Of a DNA stretch of 17,527 nucleotides, positions 1 to 7,721 are shown in pieces. A model generated the notes under the pieces. It saw nothing but the letters and a program-made list of their open reading frames with translations. It ran no database searches and was not told the DNA's origin. The stretch lies in NCBI GenBank assembly GCA_964589375.1, contig CAZPSA010000021.1:1-17527 (forward strand), in the 5' to 3' direction. Position 1 is the first letter of the stretch. Each line of letters begins with the position of its first letter. Source of the stretch: CAG-533 sp964589375 (GTDB lineage: Bacteria > Bacillota_I > Bacilli_A > RF39 > UBA660). Both the position numbers and the translations under genes were made by a program.

Positions 1-3000
1 TTTGTAATTCAGAATTATTATTACCATTTTGCATAGAATATTTAGTAGATGTTGATTTGACATTAGCATCGGATTGCGGTATATTATTTTCAATAAAAGG
101 ATTAGTGCCCTTTGGCAATTGTAGCCACTCGCCATTAATCCTTTTTTTCATTATTCCATCATCTTTATCATAGATTATTCTATCTCTATTGCTTTCCATC
201 CAAGTTTCATAATTATTTCTACCATAAGCACTTGTCATTACATTTGAACTTAATCTTTTAATTTCATTATTATTGTTAATATCAGTAACTTCAATATGTC
301 CTTTACCATCAATTGCCAATGATACTATAACTATTCTTCCCTCTTTGTCAGAAAGTTTGGTAACAACTACTATGCTATCATCGATTGTAGAAGATTCTAA
401 TATATTTAAGGGATTAGCAATTGCATTTGGTAATTGTTTAGTTGTTTCAAGTCCTAAATTATGATATGTTCCATTTTGTTTTCCAGAAGCATTAATTATT
501 CTATCTAATTTACTTGCTGATACAGTGATAGGATTATCATTTAAACCAAGTTCTAAATATAATTGAGGAGTATGCTTAAATAATACTAACTGACTTCTAT
601 TGTTCCATTTACCTTGTACCCATAAATCAAGTTGTTCTGAAAATGACAATGATGTATTGCTAGAATAATTCAAATCGTTTTCAATATTATTTTCATTAGT
701 ATTATCAGATAGTATGTCATTAGATAAATTATTATCAATAGGTACTATTGTACTTGTTGGAGAAACATTAACGCTACTTGTATCTATTGTTGGTAATATT
801 TTTGGATTTACTTTTGCATATTGTCCTTGTGTAGGATCTATCCAAGCAACATCAGTTAAACTAACCTCTTTAGAATACACCTTTCCATTTCCAGAATAAC
901 TTTCTGCTTCCATTTTTGATGGACTAACAAATGTTCCTTGTTCTATTGGATAAGAACTATATACAGTTATTTTACCAGTTTGTAGTGCTTCTTTAGCCAT
1001 TTCAGCAGTATATGTCTCATCAAAATCTTCACCAGCTTCAAGATATTCTTTATAATCACTATCATTAAGTGTTTCTTCAAAAGTTTTAATATCATCTATA
1101 CTTCTAATCCATGTATGATAATCATCTTCGGCAGGATTATTATTTTTGATTATTTCTAATTGTTTTTGTTTCAAAGAAAAAGAACTATTATCTAGTTCTT
1201 GTGTATTATTTATATTTTCTTGCATAGAATAATTAGTGGATGATATATTGACATTTGTATTAGATTGTGGTACATTATCCTCAATAAAGGAACCGTCGGC
1301 TGATTTATCAGCCATGATAGATAAACTTGTTTTATCTAGGACGGCTCCTTTTTTTTCTTTAAATCCATCTAAATCATAAGCAAAATTATTATTATTGTCT
1401 TTCCTTACAACTAATCTTGACTCATAATATTTATAGTTAATAATATTCCCATTGTTATCTTTAACAGGATATGCTAAATTAACATCATAATAGTCAAATC
1501 CTTGTTTACCACGATTTGTTCCTTTATAATTCGATTGTGATTTATTAGGATCAATTTGAGCAATTTCCAATATTTCTCCATAATTTCCCGATATTCTTTT
1601 CTTTAGTTTCATATTTTTTTGATTGTTATAACCATCATTTAAATATTTTTTAATGTCTTTATTCTCTATACTAATTTCTGTATTATTATTTGAATTTAAA
1701 TATTTAATGCCAAGCATAGATTTTAAATTTTGTTCTGCAATTTGTTTAGATGGGTGTGTCCCATTTATATCATCTGAAACAATTACATCCTCTCCAGAAA
1801 TCAATTTACCTTTTGAAAATTTAGTGTCATTATTCAAATTACTAATAGCTTGCTCATCAGTGGTATTTCTATATGCCGTTTCCCATTTATTCTTTAAATC
1901 TTTTATAAATAAATTTTCTTTTGAATTGCCTGTAATTTTATTAGCTAACCCTACAATTTTATCGTAAAGCTTTTTAAAATTATTAGGCTCTTTTATAACT
2001 AAATTATTTATAAATTCTTGATTACCAAAAAGTTCTCCAGAAATGTCTGCTAATACCTCACTTGTTATATCATTTGTTTCATATGTATTTTTAGCATTAT
2101 CTAAAATCTGACTAAACTCAGCATTTTTATTTGCGTAATCTAATACTAAATTTTTCATACTATCTGTTTCAATAGCATGAGTTATTTCATGTGCAAGAAT
2201 AAACTCCGCTGCTTTTTCAGAGTTTGGATTTACTTTAATTTGTACCTCATTATTAGCGTTTCTTTCTATTTTTCCATTTATTACATCGCCTTTAGAGTTT
2301 GTTAAATCTTTTTCAAATAAAATATTATAATCCTTTTCATCAATTATCTTTTTATAAGTATCAAGAATATCTTTGCTTGCGGCGGAATTAACATCTATTC
2401 CAGATGATATCGCACTATTTATGAAGTTATCTACTTTATTTTGTTTATATCCTTTAAATTGTTTTGTGGTTTTTTCTCTTACTTCTTTCAAAGAAAGATT
2501 TTCATCTAAAAAATTCTCAAACGTCATGCTTGAAACAATAGTTTTTTCATTTTCAGTTAAATTACGACCAGTTTCATATTCAATATTATAGATTGTCTTA
2601 TCTAAAGTTTTGCTAACATCACTAGTAAACGCATTATTAATTGCCGTTTGTCCACCAGAAGATAGTGCGCCAACAAGTGCAGAATATAACGCATTTTTAA
2701 AGTTCTCAGCAGTAAAAACTTTTTCATTTTCTCCTAAAGTTAGATTTCTAAGTCCAACATCAACAAATTCCTGCACGAATTCTTCAAGTCCTTCAGAACT
2801 TGCCGAAGATAGTATTTTATTAACATTAGAATTTTTAATAAATTTCTTTAAAAATTCGCTATTTGCTACTTCAACGCTAGAACCCTTGCCAAAAAGACCA
2901 GGAACGGAACCAATAACTTTTTCTGTCAGACCTTCCATCGCCGTACTTAATGTAGCATAAATAACTGCGTCTTTTTGAGAATAGCCTTCTTGCATAGTTG

Positions 3001-3784
3001 CGTTATATTGATCTAAGTACATATCTGTAAAATATGTTGTAGTTCCAAGACCAGGCGCGATTGTATTTAAAGCAGTAGCCGCCGTTGTTCTACCAATTTG
3101 AAAAAGTGCATCGCCAGCAAGCTTGCCTATACCCGTTTTATAGTTTTGAGAGACTGTGTTTTCTCTTCCTGATACATAATTAGAAAGAGAATACCACTCG
3201 CAGTTTTCATTAGTTACAATATTATTACTTTGAAGAATAGTACCAGCTAACCCGTCAATAACCCTTCCTCCTGTTTTTTGCCAAAGTTTTCCCGCCTTTG
3301 ATGAGTTTTCATAATCTTTAGCGGCTTGTTCTTGCTGATAATTTGAGCGAGCAATACTTTCTTCGTTTCTCTTTTGAATTACATTGCTTACAAGATTTTT
3401 AGCTTCTGATGTATTCATCGTATTTTGATACTTTTTTAAATTTTCTTGTTCTTTTTCAGTTCTATTTTGGTAAGATAACGTATTTTTGCTAGCCTTTGCT
3501 TTAGCATCTTGAATAAGTAAAGGAGTACTGCTTTTTAAATTCGTATTACTTATAGTTAAAGCATTTGGTGCTGAATATATATTATTTCCCGCAATTACTC
3601 CTTTATCAGTTACATATTCCTTTAAATTATTTACTGCAGTTTGCTTTTCTTTTTCTGCATTTAATAGTTTTGCCTTAGTTGTCATTTGAGGATTATTAGT
3701 ATAATAGTTTTTTATATATTCTTGGTTTTTTTCTGATAATTCCTTTTGATTTCTTTTTTTAAATTCACTTAAAGTAATTGGCAT
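1..3784 (-). CDS. Giant multidomain polyvalent protein, HExxH peptidase-like and MuF-C-type domains (3' end off window)
   Basis: An uninterrupted frame of 1261 codons runs from an ATG at 3784, behind an ideal AGGAGG site, off the left edge. Residues 1-200 are charged and helical. Residues 200-390 are rich in small and amphipathic stretches, possibly membrane-interacting. HEITH at about 532-536, followed by EVLAD near 576, looks like a zincin metallopeptidase. Residues 665-825 form a beta-rich region resembling LPD/PBECR-type polyvalent-associated domains (weak). Residues 885-995 carry YHTWIRS, FVSPSKMEA and DVAWIDPTQGQYA, which I read tentatively as ADP-ribosyltransferase-like. Residues 1065-1228 resemble the MuF C-terminal domain (HTPQLYLELGL, LPNAIANPL, then VVVT). 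Low-complexity linkers with KFSK, NYSM, SFSL and KYSM separate the blocks. Polyvalent proteins of this kind are thought to be carried in phage particles and injected with DNA as host-directed effectors. Its place directly after the tail genes fits that role. The open frame and overall class are solid; individual domain names are from memory. Confidence 0.85.
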   Translation of the reverse strand, partial: MPITLSEFKKRNQKELSEKNQEYIKNYYTNNPQMTTKAKLLNAEKEKQTAVNNLKEYVTDKGVIAGNNIYSAPNALTISNTNLKSSTPLLIQDAKAKASKNTLSYQNRTEKEQENLKKYQNTMNTSEAKNLVSNVIQKRNEESIARSNYQQEQAAKDYENSSKAGKLWQKTGGRVIDGLAGTILQSNNIVTNENCEWYSLSNYVSGRENTVSQNYKTGIGKLAGDALFQIGRTTAATALNTIAPGLGTTTYFTDMYLDQYNATMQEGYSQKDAVIYATLSTAMEGLTEKVIGSVPGLFGKGSSVEVANSEFLKKFIKNSNVNKILSSASSEGLEEFVQEFVDVGLRNLTLGENEKVFTAENFKNALYSALVGALSSGGQTAINNAFTSDVSKTLDKTIYNIEYETGRNLTENEKTIVSSMTFENFLDENLSLKEVREKTTKQFKGYKQNKVDNFINSAISSGIDVNSAASKDILDTYKKIIDEKDYNILFEKDLTNSKGDVINGKIERNANNEVQIKVNPNSEKAAEFILAHEITHAIETDSMKNLVLDYANKNAEFSQILDNAKNTYETNDITSEVLADISGELFGNQEFINNLVIKEPNNFKKLYDKIVGLANKITGNSKENLFIKDLKNKWETAYRNTTDEQAISNLNNDTKFSKGKLISGEDVIVSDDINGTHPSKQIAEQNLKSMLGIKYLNSNNNTEISIENKDIKKYLNDGYNNQKNMKLKKRISGNYGEILEIAQIDPNKSQSNYKGTNRGKQGFDYYDVNLAYPVKDNNGNIINYKYYESRLVVRKDNNNNFAYDLDGFKEKKGAVLDKTSLSIMADKSADGSFIEDNVPQSNTNVNISSTNYSMQENINNTQELDNSSFSLKQKQLEIIKNNNPAEDDYHTWIRSIDDIKTFEETLNDSDYKEYLEAGEDFDETYTAEMAKEALQTGKITVYSSYPIEQGTFVSPSKMEAESYSGNGKVYSKEVSLTDVAWIDPTQGQYAKVNPKILPTIDTSSVNVSPTSTIVPIDNNLSNDILSDNTNENNIENDLNYSSNTSLSFSEQLDLWVQGKWNNRSQLVLFKHTPQLYLELGLNDNPITVSASKLDRIINASGKQNGTYHNLGLETTKQLPNAIANPLNILESSTIDDSIVVVTKLSDKEGRIVIVSLAIDGKGHIEVTDINNNNEIKRLSSNVMTSAYGRNNYETWMESNRDRIIYDKDDGIMKKRINGEWLQLPKGTNPFIENNIPQSDANVKSTSTKYSMQNGNNNSELQ
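29..100 (-). repeat. Diverged direct repeat encoding an inter-domain linker, copy 1
   Basis: This roughly 72-base segment is about 75-80 percent identical by eye to 1220..1290. Both encode a linker in the giant protein reading (in protein order) IxxNxPQSxxNV followed by a (K/N)YSM motif. This copy follows the MuF-C-like block and precedes whatever lies beyond the left edge. Confidence 0.75.
1220..1290 (-). repeat. Diverged direct repeat encoding an inter-domain linker, copy 2
   Basis: This is the second copy of the linker at 29..100, lying between the beta-rich block and the ADP-ribosyltransferase-like block of the giant protein. It encodes PQSNTNV then NYSMQ. Synonymous and non-synonymous differences show an old duplication, not a recent copy. 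Confidence 0.75.
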
Positions 3785-3796
3785 TAATTATACCTC

Positions 3797-4900
3797 CTAA
3801 CTATTCCAAAAATAATCTGCCTTCTTTTTAGATACAATCTTGCCTATGTAGCTATCTGTAATATCGACATAATCACGATCTTCTAAGCTGAAAATATAAT
3901 ATTTGCCATTAGCTGACCAAACTCTATTATTGCCATAACCATCTTTGCCTAAATCACTGAAAACGTCTCTACCTCGCTTACCTGTATCAGTCAATTTGTT
4001 ATATTTGCCGTTTTCATAAATGTAATTTGGCTGATAACCATTAGACATATAATAATCATCCGGTTGAGTAACATCATCGCTTAAATCGTAACTACTCTTA
4101 GAAGAACTAGACGAACTAGATGAACTATTAGATGACTTAGACAAAGCATACTCTTTTTCCCAATTAGCTTGTGATTGAGCCGCCTGCTGTTTTTGATATG
4201 CCATTTCTTCATCAAATTGTCTACGATTTTCGGCTTGCTGAACTTCAAACTGTCTAATTGCTTCTTCTTGTGCTTTTTCTTGATTAATTTGATTATATGT
4301 ATCTTGATATCTTGAATAATAATTATTATCTATATTTAAAGCATTATTAAATTTACTTTCAGATATACTTTGTTTGTTATTATAAAATGTTTCGCTAAAC
4401 ACTAGTTGCATTTTTAGTTTTTCTAAGGCGTTTTGTGCTTTAGTAACATCATTATTTAAACGTGCTTCATTAATATTTTTGTCATATTCAGTAATCGCAC
4501 TTTGCGCGATCTTATTAGCAGATGCCAATCTATTTTGGTATGTATTATACCCACCTAATTTAGAAGTTTCAGACACTCCAGAATTTAATAATCCATTTTG
4601 CGCTAAAGCTTCTGACTGATAGCCATATGGATTTATATATGCAATATAATCATTTTTAGCTTTTCTTACTTCTTCATCTTTATTAGCTAACGTTTCTTCT
4701 TTCTGCTTATTAATATTCGTTATCGTATTATCTAACTGCTTATCTAATATACTGTTTTGTGTCGTTTCATACTGCTTAGCATATTCATTTTGCTGATTTA
4801 ATAGTGCTTGATTATCACTAAGCATATTATCATACAAACTATTACTACTATTTAAAGCATTTTGCTTTTCTTTTTCTATTTGAGCTAATCTTTCGTCCAT
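3797..4900 (-). CDS. Coiled-coil virion protein, candidate internal/ejection protein
   Basis: The gene encodes 367 residues from an ATG with an AAAGGTGG site 8 bases upstream. Residues 1 to about 250 are rich in Gln, Asn, Glu and Lys with few hydrophobics, and are strongly helical and coiled-coil-like. A Ser-rich linker follows at about 253-270 (a run of nine Ser). The last 95 residues form an aromatic-rich globular part (YYMSNGYQPN, RVWSANGKYYIF, YFWNS). It starts 15 bases after the nozzle gene and ends 12 bases before the giant polyvalent gene, so all three are probably co-translated. In short-tailed phages, helical internal-virion (ejection) proteins follow the nozzle gene, so I infer that role from position and composition only. 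A tail-fibre-like or chaperone role is an alternative. No sequence family is recognised. Confidence 0.7.
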   Translation of the reverse strand: MDERLAQIEKEKQNALNSSNSLYDNMLSDNQALLNQQNEYAKQYETTQNSILDKQLDNTITNINKQKEETLANKDEEVRKAKNDYIAYINPYGYQSEALAQNGLLNSGVSETSKLGGYNTYQNRLASANKIAQSAITEYDKNINEARLNNDVTKAQNALEKLKMQLVFSETFYNNKQSISESKFNNALNIDNNYYSRYQDTYNQINQEKAQEEAIRQFEVQQAENRRQFDEEMAYQKQQAAQSQANWEKEYALSKSSNSSSSSSSSSKSSYDLSDDVTQPDDYYMSNGYQPNYIYENGKYNKLTDTGKRGRDVFSDLGKDGYGNNRVWSANGKYYIFSLEDRDYVDITDSYIGKIVSKKKADYFWNS

Positions 4901-4915
4901 AATATTACCACCTTT

Positions 4916-6673
4916 CTAACGTTTTATATAGCCCGCAACGAACCCTTGTAAAGTACAAGAAAAAAGTCCAAACGGCTTATTTGAACTAAATTTCAATTGA
5001 ATTTCTTTGAATTTTTTATCTTTTATTCTGTAAGCTACATAGCCCTTGTTGTCAGATGCAACAATTTTTTGCTTCAGTACTCCATCAACTATAGTATCAA
5101 TATATATTTCATCGTTATTCATACTTTTCAAGCTTACAACATTTCCTCTTTTGTTAGTTGTTTTTGTATAACTAGGATACCCAAAATTATCTTTTGCGGT
5201 TGTCCAATAAGAATTAATATCTTGACCATTATCAGTTGTACCAGAAAGTTTGAATAATTGACCATCTTCATTTCCTAAAAAAAGCTCGTTTCTATACTCC
5301 TTGATAAAACTAATATTATAAGGCATTTCCCAATAATACCAATCATATTCAATTTCATTTGTTTCGTTCTGAAACTTTTGTCTGCTATCTGCTAAATAAA
5401 TATTACTATCAACTAAACAAAGTAAATAGCCAGCATATTCAGCTAATTTAAGCTTTTTATAATTTGGTTCCGAAAGCAATTTAGCATCAACTACACTACT
5501 TCTATGTTGTAACAACTGCTCAGAATATATTGAGCTTGATGAAATTCCCTCTAAACCACGATTACTGAAAAACACAATATCATCATTATAATTTATTCCC
5601 GTAGAAACACACCCCAAAGAAATCGAACCATTTACGCTAGGGTAAATCTTATCATATGTACTATCTAAAGTTGGAGTTAAATAATAAACACTACTTGTAT
5701 TTTGAACTATTTCTTTAGCAACCCATAAAACACCATTCCCAGGAGTAATCATCTTTATTTCTGCGAGGTCTTTGCCACACTCATAATAAGCTGTGTCTCT
5801 TACGTATCGGGGGTCATTAAGCTCGCAATGAAAAACAGTATTTGGGTAATTCGGATTACCACTAAAGAAAATACGATTGTCAAATTCACACAATAACTTA
5901 GAATTTTCTATTCTTTCTCTATAACCAGACGTGGTTTTACTAAATGTTATTACAACTTCAACATCCTTTGTAGGAATATTAAAAAATGTTACTATTCCAT
6001 CTGTCCTATTAACCGAAAAATGAGTATTTTCAGCCATTAATTCTTCTCCAACTAAAGCAACAACTGGAGCAACGGTAGCACTATCTAAATTTGTTGTATC
6101 AAGATAATATTTATCACTCGTTCCATCAGCCACAAACATATTTTTTCTAAAATTGGTTAATACATTAACAGGTTGATATACAAGGTCAGTGTCAGTTTCA
6201 TCATCAATAGACGTTGCTCCAGCCGGCGTTTTATAATAAGAAGTAATCGGCACTGTACCAACGACTTCACTTACTTCAGTTCCATTATATTCCAAATAGT
6301 TAATTCCATCTAAAATAAATAATATACTATCAAAAACAAAAGACTTACTTTCAGTTATATTCATAGACGTATATAATTCCGTAGTTTGAGCGGGCTTATT
6401 TGGATAATTATTCCATTTTAATAGTTTTGTACCAATATGAACTAAAACGTGTAAGGCGCCTTGCAAATTATAAAAAAACAACCCTAATATTTTATTATCA
6501 AATGTATTTAATAATGTCATGCCTGGTCTAGTTTGAATACACAAACTATCATCATACTTTTTCCACATATTTTTGCAATCAGGACTGCGATAAGAAGAAA
6601 CATTATTATTAGAAAAATCTACACCTTTAAAATTACTATAATTTCTCGTAATAATATCAGAAATATTTGACAT
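4916..6673 (-). CDS. Probable tail nozzle / tail tubular protein B-like virion protein
   Basis: The protein has 585 residues. Its N-terminus (NYSNFKGVDFSNN, then SPDCKNMW, then TRPGM near residue 50) has the arrangement of podoviral tail nozzle proteins of the T7 gp12 type and related phage beta-propeller proteins: a short lead-in, a conserved list-of-sites segment, then a Gly/Arg-Pro-Gly turn. The rest is beta-rich with repeated short hydrophobic strands (LHVLVHIGTKLL, ILFILDGINYLEY, YLLCLVDSNIYLAD, ELFLGNEDGQLFKL), consistent with propeller blades. Its ATG overlaps the adaptor stop codon (TAATG), so the two are translationally coupled, and a GGGGG stretch is the likely ribosome binding site. 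The protein would form the distal tube of a short tail. The family assignment rests on pattern and gene order. Another beta-propeller structural role remains possible. Confidence 0.65.
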   Translation of the reverse strand: MSNISDIITRNYSNFKGVDFSNNNVSSYRSPDCKNMWKKYDDSLCIQTRPGMTLLNTFDNKILGLFFYNLQGALHVLVHIGTKLLKWNNYPNKPAQTTELYTSMNITESKSFVFDSILFILDGINYLEYNGTEVSEVVGTVPITSYYKTPAGATSIDDETDTDLVYQPVNVLTNFRKNMFVADGTSDKYYLDTTNLDSATVAPVVALVGEELMAENTHFSVNRTDGIVTFFNIPTKDVEVVITFSKTTSGYRERIENSKLLCEFDNRIFFSGNPNYPNTVFHCELNDPRYVRDTAYYECGKDLAEIKMITPGNGVLWVAKEIVQNTSSVYYLTPTLDSTYDKIYPSVNGSISLGCVSTGINYNDDIVFFSNRGLEGISSSSIYSEQLLQHRSSVVDAKLLSEPNYKKLKLAEYAGYLLCLVDSNIYLADSRQKFQNETNEIEYDWYYWEMPYNISFIKEYRNELFLGNEDGQLFKLSGTTDNGQDINSYWTTAKDNFGYPSYTKTTNKRGNVVSLKSMNNDEIYIDTIVDGVLKQKIVASDNKGYVAYRIKDKKFKEIQLKFSSNKPFGLFSCTLQGFVAGYIKR

Positions 6674-7266
6674 TATATATCAATACCCCCATCAATCATT
6701 ATCATTCCGGATGTTTTTCTACTATCGATACTCTTTTTCATTTCTAAATATCTCTCATAAAAATATCTACCATAACCACTTATCATGTCCATTTTTAATA
6801 AATCTGCAGCAATTCCGTAAGGCATTATTTCAAGTAGTATATTATCTAATTCAAATTTAAAACTATTATCTTCTTTTTCGTACTCTTCATCGTTTGAAAA
6901 AACTGTTTTAACTAATTTAGGGTATTTATAATAATATATATTAAACTTACCAGTCCAATTTTTAGGCAAAATAATAGTATTATCATTTGGCATTTGATAA
7001 CTAGTATTTTCACCAAAATAAATGCTCTTTATCTGATAGCAATCATCTAAATAATTATCTAAATTAACAATATTTCCATCTTTTTCTTTAATTTCGATTT
7101 CCAAACTAGCGTCTATTTTTCGATATTTCATTAAATCCAGCTGAATTTGATTGATTATTCCATTTATTTTATTAATAACGTCATCATCTTCAGCCAACTT
7201 TTTTTCTGTAGGGTAGTATTCTTCAATAAGACTAAACGTCTTTATCTTCATTTCCTTTAATGTCAT
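6673..7266 (-). CDS. Head-tail connector (adaptor) protein
   Basis: The protein has 197 residues. It is helical at the ends, with a central beta segment (IYFGENTSYQMP, TIILPKNWTGKFNIYYYKYP) and a C-terminal helix pair (LEIMPYGIAADLLKMD, GRYFYERYLEMKKSID). This fold order matches adaptor proteins of the T7 gp11 / HK97 gp6-like group, which dock on the portal ring and accept the tail. The ATG at 7266 is preceded by TAGGAG with 8-base spacing; an internal ATG five codons in has poor spacing. The gene overlaps its upstream neighbour by 35 bases and its downstream neighbour by one base. Confidence comes mainly from the C-terminal helices and the portal-scaffold-capsid-adaptor-nozzle order. Confidence 0.65.
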   Translation of the reverse strand: MTLKEMKIKTFSLIEEYYPTEKKLAEDDDVINKINGIINQIQLDLMKYRKIDASLEIEIKEKDGNIVNLDNYLDDCYQIKSIYFGENTSYQMPNDNTIILPKNWTGKFNIYYYKYPKLVKTVFSNDEEYEKEDNSFKFELDNILLEIMPYGIAADLLKMDMISGYGRYFYERYLEMKKSIDSRKTSGMIMIDGGIDI

Positions 7267-7636
7267 TTACTTCACTCCTATAGACTTCTTTCATTGCAAT
7301 TAAATCATTTTCTATTTCTTCTAAAGTACACATTTGATAACTTGGTATAATATAACCTTGGTTTTCGTCCCATATTAAAACCAATCCAGTAACTAACTTT
7401 TGTACTATAGTGCTAGTTTCTTCGCTTTCAATAGTTTCTTCTTTTCCGTTAACGATCATTTTTACTCTTCTGCTATCTTTTATTTCAGTAGTTAACACTA
7501 AATTTTTAAGTGTTTGATGTACTTTTTTATCTTCTGTGTACTCATCAAACTCTAAACGTTTATTAACCTTTCTGCCAAAATATTGTCTTAAACTTGGTTT
7601 TAACGTGTAAAACTCTACTCTTTCTTTCTTTTCCAT
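7232..7636 (-). CDS. Hypothetical phage structural-region protein, 134 aa
   Basis: I do not recognise this family. The protein is basic at the N-terminus (YTLKPSLRQYFGRKVNKRLEF), beta-rich in the middle (VKMIVNGKEETIES, LVLIWDENQGYIIP) and ends in an acidic helix. It has no signal peptide or membrane segment. An AAGGAGG site lies just before the ATG at 7636. It is the first gene after the capsid-gene terminator and the nested inverted repeat, and it overlaps the adaptor gene by 35 bases. Position suggests a capsid-associated, head-completion or assembly role, but nothing in the sequence proves it. Confidence 0.7.
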   Translation of the reverse strand: MEKKERVEFYTLKPSLRQYFGRKVNKRLEFDEYTEDKKVHQTLKNLVLTTEIKDSRRVKMIVNGKEETIESEETSTIVQKLVTGLVLIWDENQGYIIPSYQMCTLEEIENDLIAMKEVYRSEVNDIKGNEDKDV

Positions 7637-7651
7637 AATTTCCTCCTTCGG

Positions 7652-7696
7652 TCGTGTAAGTTAGAATTGCACTAACTTTATTCGCTTGATACACGA
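7652..7696 (-). promoter_or_regulatory. Nested inverted repeat in the leader of the 134-aa gene
   Basis: Outer arms TCGTGTA (7652-7658) and TACACGA (7690-7696) and inner arms AAGTTAG (7658-7664) and CTAACTT (7672-7678) are all perfect matches. In the minus-strand transcript this gives a 13-bp stem with a 12-base bulge on the 5' side and a 7-base loop. It ends 5 bases before the ribosome binding site of the 134-aa gene. It may control translation, RNA processing or stability, or serve as a binding site at DNA level. Confidence 0.6.
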
Positions 7697-7717
7697 AAAA
7701 AGAGAGGTTCCCCTCCC
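7696..7717 (-). terminator. Rho-independent terminator after the major capsid gene
   Basis: In the transcript, GGGAGG pairs with CCTCTC (one G-U wobble) around a GGAA loop, followed directly by six U. It begins 4 bases after the capsid stop codon. It would end many capsid transcripts while letting some continue into the tail genes, a common way to make capsid protein in excess. Confidence 0.8.
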
Positions 7718-7721
7718 TTGA

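Noticed and set aside
1653..1967. Plus-strand ORF of 104 codons rich in Phe, Leu and Ser
   Set aside because: It is antisense to the giant protein frame, has no ribosome binding site and shows composition expected from the reverse of a Lys/Asn/Glu-rich gene.
2610..2960. Plus-strand ORF of 116 codons
   Set aside because: Antisense shadow of the giant protein; no binding site upstream and no coherent protein pattern.
4095..4145. Ser-codon repeat in the coiled-coil gene as a microsatellite or frameshift site
   Set aside because: Several different Ser codons are used and the frame stays open on both sides, so it is simply a Ser-rich linker.
4997..5257. Plus-strand ORF of 86 codons with hydrophobic stretches
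   Set aside because: Antisense to the nozzle-like gene; the apparent membrane segments come from reading A/T-rich coding DNA backwards.
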